Assembly: GCA_947628695.1 (NCBI GenBank)
Contig: CANRAV010000003.1
Coordinates: 1 to 64,000, forward strand
Length of the DNA stretch: 64,000 nucleotides
DNA from: an uncultured Clostridia bacterium
GTDB taxonomy: Bacteria > Bacillota > Clostridia > Oscillospirales > CAG-382
Direction of reading: 5' to 3'
Below the pieces are notes generated by a model. The model did no database searches, had not been told where the DNA came from, and saw only the letters and a program-made list of their open reading frames with translations. A program made the translations under genes and the position numbers. This document shows, one piece after another, positions 52,121-60,594 of the stretch; within the stretch, counting starts at the first letter, position 1, and the number at the start of each line of letters is the position of its first letter.

Positions 52121-52573
52121 TCACTTTCCGAAGGCGTAAACCAAGGCGCCGACGACGATTATGCAAAGCCCGAGTATCTTCTTCGGGCTTATGCGCTCCT
52201 TCATAAATATGCGGCTAAGCGCAGCGACGAAGAAGTACTCCGAAGCGCCGAGTATCGGCGCCATGGAAAGCGGAACGACCTTATACGAAAAGATGGTAAG
52301 AAAAGTCGCCGCGATGAAAACAACGTAAGAGAAAACCGTGAAGGGGTTCAGATACTCTGTAAGCAGCTTCTCGTGCTTGCGGACGGTGCGGCAAAGCTTC
52401 CCTTCCCCGCTTTCGTACTTTGCGTAAAGCGAGGGCATGCGCTTTTCCATAAAGGTAAAAATGTTGACGCTTGCCTTTTTGGAGGCGCTTTTCTTAAGCA
52501 TAAGCTGCGCAACTGCAGAGATGAAAACGCCAAGCAGGTAGAACCCGCAGTAGATAATAAGCCTGCTATTCAT
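52121..52573 (-). CDS. EamA/SMR-like half transporter (second subunit)
   Basis: 150 residues with four hydrophobic helices and a long basic cytoplasmic loop (EKRMPSLYAKYESGEGKL) after the first. The last helices (SMAPILGASEYFFVAALSRIFMKERISPKKILGL) follow the EamA/SMR pattern. It overlaps the upstream half transporter by 8 bp, so the two probably form a heterodimer, as ArnE/ArnF do for lipid-linked aminoarabinose. With the GT2 gene this suggests an undecaprenyl-phosphate-sugar flippase for cell-envelope glycosylation. Lipid substrate is inferred. Confidence 0.7.
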   Translation of the reverse strand: MNSRLIIYCGFYLLGVFISAVAQLMLKKSASKKASVNIFTFMEKRMPSLYAKYESGEGKLCRTVRKHEKLLTEYLNPFTVFSYVVFIAATFLTIFSYKVVPLSMAPILGASEYFFVAALSRIFMKERISPKKILGLCIIVVGALVYAFGK

Positions 52574-52931
52574 CGGACGTCACCACCACCAAAACGCCTG
52601 CCAAAACTATGACTGCGCCGATTATCATCTGCACGGTTATGACCTCGTTAAACAGGAAATAGCCCCAAAGCATCGACCACACGGTGCCGACGGCCTTGTT
52701 GGAAAACGCCACGGTAAGCGGCATATGCTTAAGCATCTGCTGCCAAAGTATGGCATACACGAAAAGCACGAAGATCTCCGCCGCGTAAAGCCCGATAAAC
52801 GGAAGCGACAGGAACTTCTGCCCCGACGCAAGCTTCGACAAAACGCCGCTTAAGGACAGGAAAAACACAAGCCCGTGCAGTATAAGGAACCATAGATATT
52901 TACTTTTTTTGTCTTCTGCGTTATCTGCCAA
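52566..52931 (-). CDS. EamA/SMR-like half transporter (first subunit)
   Basis: 121 residues, four transmembrane helices. It ends in the SMR-like motif FSNKAVGTVWSMLWGYFLFNEVITVQMIIGA. About half the length of a full EamA exporter. It follows the glycosyltransferase gene by 12 bp and overlaps the next half transporter, so the three genes form one unit. Confidence 0.7.
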   Translation of the reverse strand: MADNAEDKKSKYLWFLILHGLVFFLSLSGVLSKLASGQKFLSLPFIGLYAAEIFVLFVYAILWQQMLKHMPLTVAFSNKAVGTVWSMLWGYFLFNEVITVQMIIGAVIVLAGVLVVVTSDE

Positions 52932-52943
52932 ACCGCGTACCTC

Positions 52944-53885
52944 TCATATCTCGTCCTTCTTCTCGGCATTTATAACCTCGCGAACGCCGTACTGCTTCAA
53001 GTTGCTGACCGTCATGTAAATCCTGCCGATATACTCGCCGATAAATCCCAGCGCCAGCAGAATCAGCCCGCCCATAAACAGCATAACCGCCATCATAGAG
53101 GCGTAGCCTGCCGCCATTGCAGGGTGTATTATCTTCGCCGTAATTATCCCTATGCCGAACAAAAACCCGCAAAGCGCAAATATAACGCCCAAAAGCGCGA
53201 TAAAGCGTAGAGGTGTTACGGAAAAATTGGTGAACCCCGTTATCCAAAGCTTAAGCAGCTTCTTAAGCGTGTAGTTGGAGTGCCCCTCCAGCCGTGCGCG
53301 GTGCTGCATCTCTATGTCCGTGGTCTTGCCGGCAAGCGTATTGAGATAGCCCATGACAGAGGGAAACGGGCTTTTGTAGTCTTTGTAAGAGTCAACCGCA
53401 AAGCGGCTTATCGCATAGAAGCTGGAGACGTTTACCCCCTTGCGCCTTGTGCCGTTAAGCTCCGATATTTTGGCGTTTATCCTGCTTGTAAAGCGCTTAA
53501 ACAGGTTGTGCTTCTTCCCCTTAAAGTGAGCGTAAACGACGTCGTAGCCCTCCATAACCTTCTCCACAAGCGGGATTATGCCGTCTGCGGGGTGCTGACC
53601 GTCGTCGTCCATGTACACAAGCACGTCGCCTTCTACGTAAGGCAGCGCCGCAAGCTTCGCCGCAGACTGCCCGAAGTTCTTGGAAAGGTTTACGCCTATT
53701 ATCTTCTTATCCTCTTCGCACAAGCGCTTTATAACCGAAAACGTGTTGTCGAACGGATAATCGTTTACAAGTATTATCTGATAGTCGTACTGTTCGTACT
53801 TCCCTATAGTGTCGCGTATCTCGCAGACGACCCTTTCGACGGTCTTTTCCGACCTGTAACAGGGTATGGCAACCGATATAAGCAA
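52944..53885 (-). CDS. GT2 polyprenyl-phosphate glycosyltransferase (ArnC/GtrB-like)
   Basis: About 313 residues. GT-A fold start ISVAIPCYRSEKTV, NLSKNFGQSAAKLAAL, the DDDGQHPAD metal-binding DxD motif and QHRARLEGHSNYTL. Two C-terminal transmembrane helices (FIALLGVIFALCGFLFGIGI and MMAVMLFMGGLILLALGFIGEYIGRIY) place it in the ArnC/GtrB/DPM1 group that loads a sugar on undecaprenyl phosphate. The TTG at 53885 has AAGGGGG 8 bp upstream and lies just after the promoter. A longer frame would begin upstream of the -10 box and is rejected. Confidence 0.82.
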   Translation of the reverse strand: MLISVAIPCYRSEKTVERVVCEIRDTIGKYEQYDYQIILVNDYPFDNTFSVIKRLCEEDKKIIGVNLSKNFGQSAAKLAALPYVEGDVLVYMDDDGQHPADGIIPLVEKVMEGYDVVYAHFKGKKHNLFKRFTSRINAKISELNGTRRKGVNVSSFYAISRFAVDSYKDYKSPFPSVMGYLNTLAGKTTDIEMQHRARLEGHSNYTLKKLLKLWITGFTNFSVTPLRFIALLGVIFALCGFLFGIGIITAKIIHPAMAAGYASMMAVMLFMGGLILLALGFIGEYIGRIYMTVSNLKQYGVREVINAEKKDEI

Positions 53886-53915
53886 GCAAAACGCCCCCTT
53901 TATTAGAACGCAGAC

Positions 53916-53944
53916 ATTATAGCATATAATGCGGGAAAATGCAA
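53916..53944 (-). promoter_or_regulatory. promoter of the GT2-flippase operon
   Basis: Minus strand TTGCAT (53944-53939), 17-bp spacer, TATAAT (53921-53916). Confidence 0.7.
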
Positions 53945-53981
53945 CAATTTTCAAATATTGCTATACATACGGGGAAATTTG

Positions 53982-53990
53982 TGCTATAAT
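53982..53990 (+). promoter_or_regulatory. extended -10 promoter of the ATP-grasp gene
   Basis: TGC followed directly by TATAAT at 53985-53990; no good -35. Divergent from the glycosyltransferase promoter. Confidence 0.5.
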
Positions 53991-54019
53991 AGCCGTAATA
54001 AGGCGTATAGGAGAAAGAG

Positions 54020-55300
54020 ATGGATATAAAAGGCAAAAAGCTTCTTGTTTTGGGTGGTACATATGCCTCGCTTGACGTGGTGAAGAACGCGCGCCGGCTT
54101 GGCGTGCACACTATAGTGACCGACAACCTTCAAAGCGGCGTTGCCAAGGACGCGGCGGACGAGACGGCCTCTGTCAGCACGGTTGACTTTGCAGGGCTTA
54201 AGCAGCTTATTAAGGAGCGCGGCATAGACGGCATTTTCTGCGGGCCGAGTGAGTTTAACATCCGCAACATGATAAAGTTCTGCGAGGAGAATTCCCTCCG
54301 ATGCTACACCACCACCGAGGTGTGGGATCACTGCGCGAACAAGGACGTGTTCAAAAACTATTGCATCAAATACGGCGTCGACTGCCCGCGCGAGTACCGC
54401 GTTGACGAGAACTCTTCGGATGCAGAGCTTTTGTCCGTAGACTACCCGGTTATAGTAAAGCCCGTCGACGGCAGCAGCAGCCGCGGCATCTCCGTCTGCA
54501 GAAGTGCGGACACCCTGCGCGAGGCGTGCAGGACGGCACGCGCAGCCTCCGTAAGCGGGCGCATTATCGTCGAGAAGTACATTGAAAACGGCGGTGCGCT
54601 TTTCGGTGCGCGCTATATCATAAAGGACGGCGAGGCCTACCCCTACCTGCTTATGGACACCTACGTTGCGGACGCCGAGGGCGGCAAGCTTATAAGCCAC
54701 TGCTCCTACGTGCCGTCCAAGCATTCCGCCTACTACATGGAGGCAATGGACGCAAACGTCCGCGCTATGCTTAAGGGCATGGGCGTAAAGAACGGCACGG
54801 CCTTCTTCCAGGCGCTCCCCTGCGACGGGAAGATCTACTTCCACGAGATGGGCTACAGGCTTAGCGGCGGCATGCTTTTCAAGTTTACAGAGCCACTTAT
54901 GGGCATAAACGACATGCAGATGATGATACGCTTCGCCCTCGGCGGTGAGATGATGACCGAAGACGAGCAGAAGCGGCTTGACGTCGCCTGCGGCGGCCGC
55001 TTCGGCGTGCAGCTTACGGTGCCCCTTTCCGTCGGCAAAATCGCCGCCATCGAAGGGCTTGAGGAGCTTAAAGCCATGCCCTGCGTACACGACTTTATAC
55101 AGTACTACTTCGTCGGCGACACCGTTGACGAAAGCTGCATCGGCACCCTCGGCCAGCACTTCGGCAGGTTTACCATGATCGCAGACAGCGAGAAGGAGCT
55201 TGAAGAAGCCATACTGCGCATAAACCGCACGCTTACCGTCCGCTCCGAGACCGGCGAGGTCATGAACGCCATGAAGTTCGACACCTCGCGCAGAGTTTGA
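54020..55300 (+). CDS. ATP-grasp ligase-like protein
   Basis: 426 residues. An N-terminal Rossmann-like pre-ATP-grasp domain (LLVLGGTYASLDVVKNARRLG) precedes the ATP-grasp fold with NKDVFKNYCIKYGV, the lysine strand YPVIVKPVDGSSSRGISVC, the YIENGGALFGARYII strand and the metal-binding end YFHEMGYRLSGGM. The family joins a carboxylate to an amine or thiol using ATP. Members of this CarB/PurK-like subgroup next to glycosyltransferases often modify surface polymers, but no substrate is evident. ATAGGAGAAAGAG precedes the ATG. Confidence 0.8.
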   Translation: MDIKGKKLLVLGGTYASLDVVKNARRLGVHTIVTDNLQSGVAKDAADETASVSTVDFAGLKQLIKERGIDGIFCGPSEFNIRNMIKFCEENSLRCYTTTEVWDHCANKDVFKNYCIKYGVDCPREYRVDENSSDAELLSVDYPVIVKPVDGSSSRGISVCRSADTLREACRTARAASVSGRIIVEKYIENGGALFGARYIIKDGEAYPYLLMDTYVADAEGGKLISHCSYVPSKHSAYYMEAMDANVRAMLKGMGVKNGTAFFQALPCDGKIYFHEMGYRLSGGMLFKFTEPLMGINDMQMMIRFALGGEMMTEDEQKRLDVACGGRFGVQLTVPLSVGKIAAIEGLEELKAMPCVHDFIQYYFVGDTVDESCIGTLGQHFGRFTMIADSEKELEEAILRINRTLTVRSETGEVMNAMKFDTSRRV

Positions 55301-55319
55301 TTTTGTTTGAATTATTGCT

Positions 55320-55493
55320 TGGACGGGCTTTTCGCCCGTCCGTATTTTTTCGGAGGGACTCGGTCCCTCCGGGGGCCGTTTTTGGTTGGGTTTATTGAAA
55401 AACATAACTTTTTTCCAAAGGGCACAGCCCTTTGAAACCCGTGCTGGCAACGCAGGCTGCGTTTTTGCCATGTATAGGCCGTTTGCACGTATG
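55320..55493 (+). repeat. module-1 hairpin repeat, copy G (with terminator)
   Basis: GGACGGGC...GCCCGTCC with T-run, GGAGGGAC-TCG-GTCCCTCC (compensated change against other copies), CCAAAGGGC-ACA-GCCCTTTG, TGGCAACGCAGG and TGCACGTATG at 55484-55493. Confidence 0.8.
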
Positions 55494-55500
55494 AAAGCCA

Positions 55501-55543
55501 AAAGCCGGCAGAGCAGGTGTGTTCCTGCACTGCCGGTTTTTTT
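55501..55543. terminator. terminator between the ATP-grasp gene and metF
   Basis: AGCCGGCAG pairs with CTGCCGG with an inner GCAGG/CCTGC stem, and TTTTTTT follows on the plus strand. Confidence 0.75.
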
Positions 55544-55573
55544 GCGTTTGTGAAGGGGGCGCTTTTATCCGCA

Positions 55574-56461
55574 TCAGTCGGCGGACGACGTGCCTATTAT
55601 GTCCGAAACATTTGCCATTATCTGCCCGGCGACGTCGGGCTTATTCATGGAGTAGACGTGAACATTGGTTATGCCGTTTGCGTAAAGGTCCACTATTTGG
55701 TCGGTTGCGTAGGCGATGCCCGCCTGCTTCATCGCGGCCGGGTTGCTCCCGAACCTGTCCACAAGGCTTTTAAACCGCTGCGGGATGAACGAGCCGGAAA
55801 GCTTAACCGCCCTCTCCACCTGCGCGGCGTTGGTTATGGGCATTATCCCCGGTATCACGGGTGCGCTTATGCCCGCCTCGCGTATCTTGTACAGGAAATT
55901 GTACAGAAGGTTGTTGTCGAAAAACATCTGGGTTGTAAGGAAGTCGCAGCCTGCCTCGACCTTCTCTTTAAGGCGGCGTATGTCCTCCTTTTGGTCGGGG
56001 CTTTCGGGGTGCACCTCCGGGTAGCAGGCGCCGCCTATGCAAAAGCCGCCGATTTCCCGAAGGTCGCTTACAAGCTCTGAGGCGTAGCGATAGTCCCAGC
56101 TGCTTCTGTCGGCGTTTTCCATGCCTGCGGGAATGTCGCCTCTAAGGGCCATAACGTTTTCTATGCCCTGCTTTTTCATTTCCTTTATCTGCCGGCGAAC
56201 CGTCTCCCTGCTTGAAGAGACGCAGGTCAGATGCGCAAGCGTCGGGACGCCGTAGTCCTCCATTATGACCTCGGCAATGTCAAGGGTATAGTCGCTTGTT
56301 CCGCCGCCCGCGCCGTAGGTCACGCTCATAAACGCAGGGTGCAGCTTTGCGATTTCCTCCGTTGCGTCCATAACCTTGTTAAAGTCGGCCTCTGTCTTCG
56401 GGGGGAAAACCTCGAACGAAAGGGTGTGTCTGCCGGACTTAAGTATATCTATTATCTTCAT
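55574..56461 (-). CDS. metF: 5,10-methylenetetrahydrofolate reductase
   Basis: 295 residues with an FAD-binding TIM barrel. Motifs: SFEVFPPK near the N-terminus, SVTYGAGGGT, HLTCVSSS, NVMALRGDIPAG, YPEVHPES, DFLTTQMFFDN and PVIPGIMPI. It makes 5-methyl-THF for methionine synthesis and one-carbon metabolism. Ribosome site CGGAGAGAGATGTA. Divergent from the ilvB operon with only promoters between. Confidence 0.94.
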   Translation of the reverse strand: MKIIDILKSGRHTLSFEVFPPKTEADFNKVMDATEEIAKLHPAFMSVTYGAGGGTSDYTLDIAEVIMEDYGVPTLAHLTCVSSSRETVRRQIKEMKKQGIENVMALRGDIPAGMENADRSSWDYRYASELVSDLREIGGFCIGGACYPEVHPESPDQKEDIRRLKEKVEAGCDFLTTQMFFDNNLLYNFLYKIREAGISAPVIPGIMPITNAAQVERAVKLSGSFIPQRFKSLVDRFGSNPAAMKQAGIAYATDQIVDLYANGITNVHVYSMNKPDVAGQIMANVSDIIGTSSAD

Positions 56462-56494
56462 TACATCTCTCTCCGCTTTCTGTCGCTTTTACAG

Positions 56495-56523
56495 ATTATA
56501 CCACCGAAGAGGCCGCTTTTCAA
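56495..56523 (-). promoter_or_regulatory. metF promoter
   Basis: Minus strand TTGAAA (56523-56518), 17-bp spacer, TATAAT (56500-56495). The leader is about 27 nt, too short for a SAM riboswitch. Confidence 0.8.
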
Positions 56524-56544
56524 GCCTTTTTTGCCATTTTGCTG

Positions 56545-56573
56545 TTGACAAAATGCAAAACGGGTGATATAAT
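56545..56573 (+). promoter_or_regulatory. promoter of the ilvB-ilvN-leuA operon
   Basis: TTGACA 56545-56550, 17-bp spacer, TATAAT 56568-56573, perfect consensus. Confidence 0.85.
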
Positions 56574-56582
56574 GCAGAAAAC

Positions 56583-56658
56583 GGCAGTACCGCGTTGTTT
56601 GGCGCTTTTCGCCCTTTTGTTTCTTCACGGGATACAACGGGGGACGGGGGCGTTTTTT
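56583..56658 (+). promoter_or_regulatory. attenuator-like leader before ilvB
   Basis: GGCAGTACCGCG at 56583-56594 resembles the T-box antiterminator bulge. A terminator-like pair CGCCC (56610-56614) / GGGCG (56648-56652) followed by TTTTTT is typical of attenuation. No T-box stem I fits between the promoter and the motif. A 34-codon frame from 56572 through the leader is rich in Leu codons, but its ATG overlaps the -10 box. Confidence 0.4.
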
Positions 56659-56688
56659 GTTTGCCGCAGGCTTTAAGGAGGTCGAAGG

Positions 56689-58365
56689 ATGATTTACAGC
56701 GGTTCACGCATAGTTATTGAGACGCTTATCGAACAGGGCGCAACCGACGTTTTCGGCTATCCGGGCGGCCAGGTCCTTAACATATACGACGAGCTTTACA
56801 AGGCGAAGGGGCGAATAAGGCACTTTCTCACCGCGCACGAGCAGGGCGCTGCCCACGCGGCGGACGGTTACGCAAGGGCCTCCGGCAAGGTGGGCGTGGT
56901 AATTGCAACCTCCGGCCCCGGGGCGACGAACCTTGTTACGGGCATAGCCACGGCTATGCTGGATTCAGTGCCTATGGTTGCCATCACGGGCAACGTACCG
57001 ACCTTCCTTATCGGCAAGGACAGCTTCCAAGAGGTAAACATAACGGGCATAACCCTGCCCATAACCAAGCACAACTACTTTGTAACCGACGTAAGGGAGC
57101 TTGCGGACACACTGCGCGAGGCGTTTGCCATAGCGCGCTCCGGCAGACCCGGGCCGGTGCTTGTTGACATACCGAAGGACGTGCAGATTGCGGAATGCGA
57201 GTACGAGCCGAAGGGGGAGGTCGCTCTTTTCCCGCAGAGGCGCGCGTCCGACGCGGAGATAGAGGCGGCGGCGGAGCTTATAAACGCCTCCGAGCGGCCG
57301 TATATCTACATCGGCGGCGGTGCTGCGGCGGCAAACCTCGGGGGCGAGGTGCGCGTACTTACGGAAAAGGTCGGCGGCTGCGCGGGCTGCTCGCTTATGG
57401 GGCTTTCCGTCCTGCCGGACAGCTTCGACGCCTTCCTCGGCATGCAGGGCATGCACGGGAGGTACGCCTCTACCATGGCGATGAGCGAGGCCGACCTTAT
57501 CCTCGGCATAGGCGTTCGCTTCAGCGACAGGGCTACAGGAAGCCCGAAGGGCTTTGCGAAGGGCGCAAGGCTTATACAGCTTGACATAGACCCCTCCGAG
57601 ATCGACAAGAACGTAAAGGTCGACGTAGGCATTGTCGGCGACGCGGCGGATGCGCTTTGCAGGCTTACAGAAAGGTGCAAAGAGGCCGACAGGGCGGAAT
57701 GGAAGCGGCGTTTTTCTTCCCTTAAACTTAAGGGCAAGGACATATTTGCGGAAGAAGACGGAGACGGGCTTACGCCCAAACGCGCCTTTGACGTTATAAA
57801 CGCGTATAAGAGCGACGACGACATGATAGTTACCGACGTTGGTCAGCACCAGATGTGGACGGCGCAGCACATAAGGCTTTTCAAGGAGCGCCGCTTTGCC
57901 TCCAGCGGGGGGCTTGGAACCATGGGCTACGGGCTTGGCGCCGCGATAGGCGCGCACGTGGGCTGCGGAAGCAGGGTTCTGCTTATAACCGGGGACGGAA
58001 GCTTCGGCATGGACCTTAACGAGCTTGCAACTGCGGTCACCTACAAGGTGCCGGTTGTTGTGGTTATCATGAACAACGGCGTTCTCGGCATGGTGCGCCA
58101 ATGGCAGACGCTTTTTTACGGCAAGCGCTATTCCTGCACGGAGCTTGACAGGAAGACGGATTTTGTGCTGCTTGCAAAGGCCTTCGGCCTGCCGGCCGCG
58201 CGGGCGACGACGGCTTTGGAGTTTGAGGAGGCCTTTAAAGAGGCGCTCACGTATGACGGGCCGTATCTTATAGACGCAGTAATAGAGAAGGACGAGCTGG
58301 TTCTTCCCATGATACCGCCGAACGGCCACGCAGACGACCTTATTATGGGAGGAGACGGGGAATGA
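56689..58365 (+). CDS. ilvB: acetolactate synthase, large subunit
   Basis: 558 residues. ThDP enzyme with GYPGGQVLNIYDEL, catalytic Glu in HFLTAHEQGAAHAADGYARASG, ATSGPGATNL, the central FAD domain and the ThDP-Mg motif GDGSFGMDLNELATAV...IMNN. It condenses pyruvate or 2-oxobutyrate in the first committed step to valine, leucine and isoleucine. GGAGGTCGAAGG precedes the ATG. Overlaps ilvN by 4 bp. Confidence 0.95.
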   Translation: MIYSGSRIVIETLIEQGATDVFGYPGGQVLNIYDELYKAKGRIRHFLTAHEQGAAHAADGYARASGKVGVVIATSGPGATNLVTGIATAMLDSVPMVAITGNVPTFLIGKDSFQEVNITGITLPITKHNYFVTDVRELADTLREAFAIARSGRPGPVLVDIPKDVQIAECEYEPKGEVALFPQRRASDAEIEAAAELINASERPYIYIGGGAAAANLGGEVRVLTEKVGGCAGCSLMGLSVLPDSFDAFLGMQGMHGRYASTMAMSEADLILGIGVRFSDRATGSPKGFAKGARLIQLDIDPSEIDKNVKVDVGIVGDAADALCRLTERCKEADRAEWKRRFSSLKLKGKDIFAEEDGDGLTPKRAFDVINAYKSDDDMIVTDVGQHQMWTAQHIRLFKERRFASSGGLGTMGYGLGAAIGAHVGCGSRVLLITGDGSFGMDLNELATAVTYKVPVVVVIMNNGVLGMVRQWQTLFYGKRYSCTELDRKTDFVLLAKAFGLPAARATTALEFEEAFKEALTYDGPYLIDAVIEKDELVLPMIPPNGHADDLIMGGDGE

Positions 58366-58853
58366 AACGCTTCTGTATTGCCGCTTACGTTGAAAACAAA
58401 TACGGCGTGCTTGCGCGCGTTGCCGGCCTTTTCATGCGCAAGGGCTTTAACATAGACTCGCTTACCGTGGGCGCTGTGGAGGACAAGGCGTACTCGCGCA
58501 TTACGCTTACCATGAACGGCGACGACTATCAGTGCGACCAGCTTATAAAGCAGCTTAGAAAGCTTTTCAACGTAAAGAACGTGCTTCTTCTTGACGACAG
58601 CCAAAGCGTGGAGAGGGAGCTTATGCTTATAAAGCTTGCCGCCGGCACGGAGACGGAGGCGGCACTTTTCCGCCTGTCGCGGCAGTACGGGGTTCGCCTT
58701 ACGCGGGCGACGGAGGAGGTTCTGTGCGCAGAGGTCGCAGGGACGCCGAAGGAGATAGACGAGGTCATAGAGGCCGTGCGCCCGCTTGGCATAGTGGAGC
58801 TGTGCCGCACCGGCGTTGTGGCGCTTGAGACAAACAGGAACATCACCGATTAA
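58362..58853 (+). CDS. ilvN: acetolactate synthase, small regulatory subunit
   Basis: 163 residues. An N-terminal ACT domain (AAYVENKYGVLARVAGLFMRKGFNIDSL, then SRITLTMNGDD) binds the feedback inhibitor, usually valine. The second ALS_ss_C domain spans about 80-158 (ELMLIKLAAG...TGVVALE). It stabilises and regulates IlvB. ATG overlaps the ilvB stop; leuA follows after 18 bp. Confidence 0.94.
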   Translation: MKRFCIAAYVENKYGVLARVAGLFMRKGFNIDSLTVGAVEDKAYSRITLTMNGDDYQCDQLIKQLRKLFNVKNVLLLDDSQSVERELMLIKLAAGTETEAALFRLSRQYGVRLTRATEEVLCAEVAGTPKEIDEVIEAVRPLGIVELCRTGVVALETNRNITD

Positions 58854-58871
58854 AGCAGACGGAGCAAGGCA

Positions 58872-60536
58872 ATGAACAACACCGATAAATATACAAAACA
58901 GTTCTTCCCCGTTAAGAACCCGCCGCGCAGGTGGGCGGAGAAGACAAGCATAGAGAAGGCGCCGGTTTGGTGCTCGGTAGACCTGAGGGACGGCAACCAG
59001 GCGCTTACCGTACCGATGAACCTTGAGGAGAAGCTGCAGTTTTTTTCGCTTCTCGTAAAGATAGGGTTTAAGGAGATAGAGGTCGGCTTCCCTGCCGCCT
59101 CCGAGACAGAATACGCCTTTCTGCGTGCGCTTATTGAGCGCGGCCTTATACCCGACGACGTGACGGTTCAGGTCCTCACGCAAAGCAGGAAGCACATCAT
59201 AAAGCGCACCTTTGAGGCGCTTGACGGCTGCAAAAACGCCATAGTCCACCTTTACAACCCCACGTCCTTAGCTCAAAGGGAGCAGGTCTTTTGCAAAAGC
59301 AAAAGCGAGATAAAGAAAACCGCCGTGGACGGTGCAAAGCTTTTCCTTGACATGGCGGAAAAGGCGGGGGTAGAGTACAGATACGAGTACTCGCCGGAGT
59401 CGTTCACGGGGACAGAGCCGGAGTATGCCCTTGAGGTTTGCAGCGCCGTTCTTGAGGTTTGGAAGCCTGCGCCCGAACGGAAGGCCATAATAAACCTGCC
59501 CGTTACGGTGGAGCTTTCCTCCCCGCACGTTTACGCCGACCAGGTAGAGTACATGTGCGGCGGGCTTCCGTACAGGGAAAGCGTTGTGCTTTCGCTTCAC
59601 CCGCACAACGACAGGGGCTGCGCAGTTGCGGACGCAGAGCTTGGCCTGCTTGCGGGGGCCGAGAGGGTGGAAGGCACCCTTTTCGGCAACGGGGAGCGCA
59701 CCGGGAACGTGGACATTGTGACGCTTGCTTTGAACATGTTCTCGCAGGGGGTTGACCCGGGCTTGGATTTTTCCAACCTTCCGGCTGTGACGGAGCTTTA
59801 CGAGCGTGTCACACGCATGCAGGTTTACGACAGGCAGCCATATGCGGGGAAGCTGGTGTTTGCGGCCTTCTCCGGCTCGCACCAGGACGCTATAGCGAAG
59901 GGACTTAAGTACCGCGAGAAGAAGAAGACGGGCAAATGGACCGTTCCGTATCTGCCGATTGACCCGAAGGACGTCGGGCGCGTCTACGACAACGACGTTA
60001 TACGCATAAACTCGCAGTCCGGCAAGGGCGGTATAGGCTATCTGCTGGAGCGAAACTTCGGCTATGTTCTGCCGCAGCTTATGCGGGAGGACGTGGGCTA
60101 CACGGTAAAGGGTTTCTCCGACGAGATGCATGCAGAGCTTACCGCAAAGCAGGTGCTTGACGCCTTTACGGAAAATTATGTAAACATAAACGAGCCGTTT
60201 CGGCTTACCGACTGCAGCTTTACGCGCTCTCCCGAGCGCGTCTGTGCGGACTTGAAGCTTCTGATAGACGGAGAAGAGAGGCAGATTTCCGCCTCCGGCA
60301 ACGGCCGGCTTGACGCGGTGAGCAACGCTATAAAGCAAAGCCTGGGCGTTAAGTTTTCCGACCTGACGTACGTAGAGCACGCGCTGACGAAGGGGTCGTC
60401 CTCGCAGGCTATCACCTATGTAAGCATCACCCTGCCGGACGGGCGTAAGGTTTGGGGCGCAGGCATACACAACGACATTATGACCTCGTCCATAAACGCG
60501 CTTTTCTCTGCCGTGAACAGAAGCCTTAAGCTTTGA
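58872..60536 (+). CDS. leuA: 2-isopropylmalate synthase (LeuA2-like long form)
   Basis: 554 residues. HMGL-like TIM barrel with SVDLRDGNQALTVPM, metal ligands in LHPHNDRGCAVA, the ERVEGTLFGNGERTGNVD motif, and a C-terminal LeuA dimer domain for leucine feedback (EERQISASGNGRLDAVSNAI...). It condenses 2-oxoisovalerate with acetyl-CoA to open leucine synthesis. Motifs fit the longer type found in actinobacteria and some Clostridia. GGAGCAAGG precedes the ATG. leuB/C/D are not adjacent. Confidence 0.93.
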   Translation: MNNTDKYTKQFFPVKNPPRRWAEKTSIEKAPVWCSVDLRDGNQALTVPMNLEEKLQFFSLLVKIGFKEIEVGFPAASETEYAFLRALIERGLIPDDVTVQVLTQSRKHIIKRTFEALDGCKNAIVHLYNPTSLAQREQVFCKSKSEIKKTAVDGAKLFLDMAEKAGVEYRYEYSPESFTGTEPEYALEVCSAVLEVWKPAPERKAIINLPVTVELSSPHVYADQVEYMCGGLPYRESVVLSLHPHNDRGCAVADAELGLLAGAERVEGTLFGNGERTGNVDIVTLALNMFSQGVDPGLDFSNLPAVTELYERVTRMQVYDRQPYAGKLVFAAFSGSHQDAIAKGLKYREKKKTGKWTVPYLPIDPKDVGRVYDNDVIRINSQSGKGGIGYLLERNFGYVLPQLMREDVGYTVKGFSDEMHAELTAKQVLDAFTENYVNINEPFRLTDCSFTRSPERVCADLKLLIDGEERQISASGNGRLDAVSNAIKQSLGVKFSDLTYVEHALTKGSSSQAITYVSITLPDGRKVWGAGIHNDIMTSSINALFSAVNRSLKL

Positions 60537-60566
60537 CTTCCCGCGTTAATGCGCTTATTTTCGGTC

Positions 60567-60572
60567 TATAAT
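60567..60572 (+). promoter_or_regulatory. possible -10 box before the D-lactate dehydrogenase gene
   Basis: TATAAT at 60567-60572 without a good -35; may allow separate expression from the ilv-leu operon. Confidence 0.35.
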
Positions 60573-60594
60573 AAGCATCGAGGGGGCGTTATTT

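Noticed and set aside
53885..53954. Longer N-terminus for the GT2 glycosyltransferase
   Set aside because: It would begin upstream of a consensus -35/-10 pair; the TTG at 53885 has a ribosome site and gives the normal GT2 start.
56462..56545. SAM riboswitch upstream of metF
   Set aside because: The promoter leaves a leader of only about 27 nt and no aptamer-like structure is seen.
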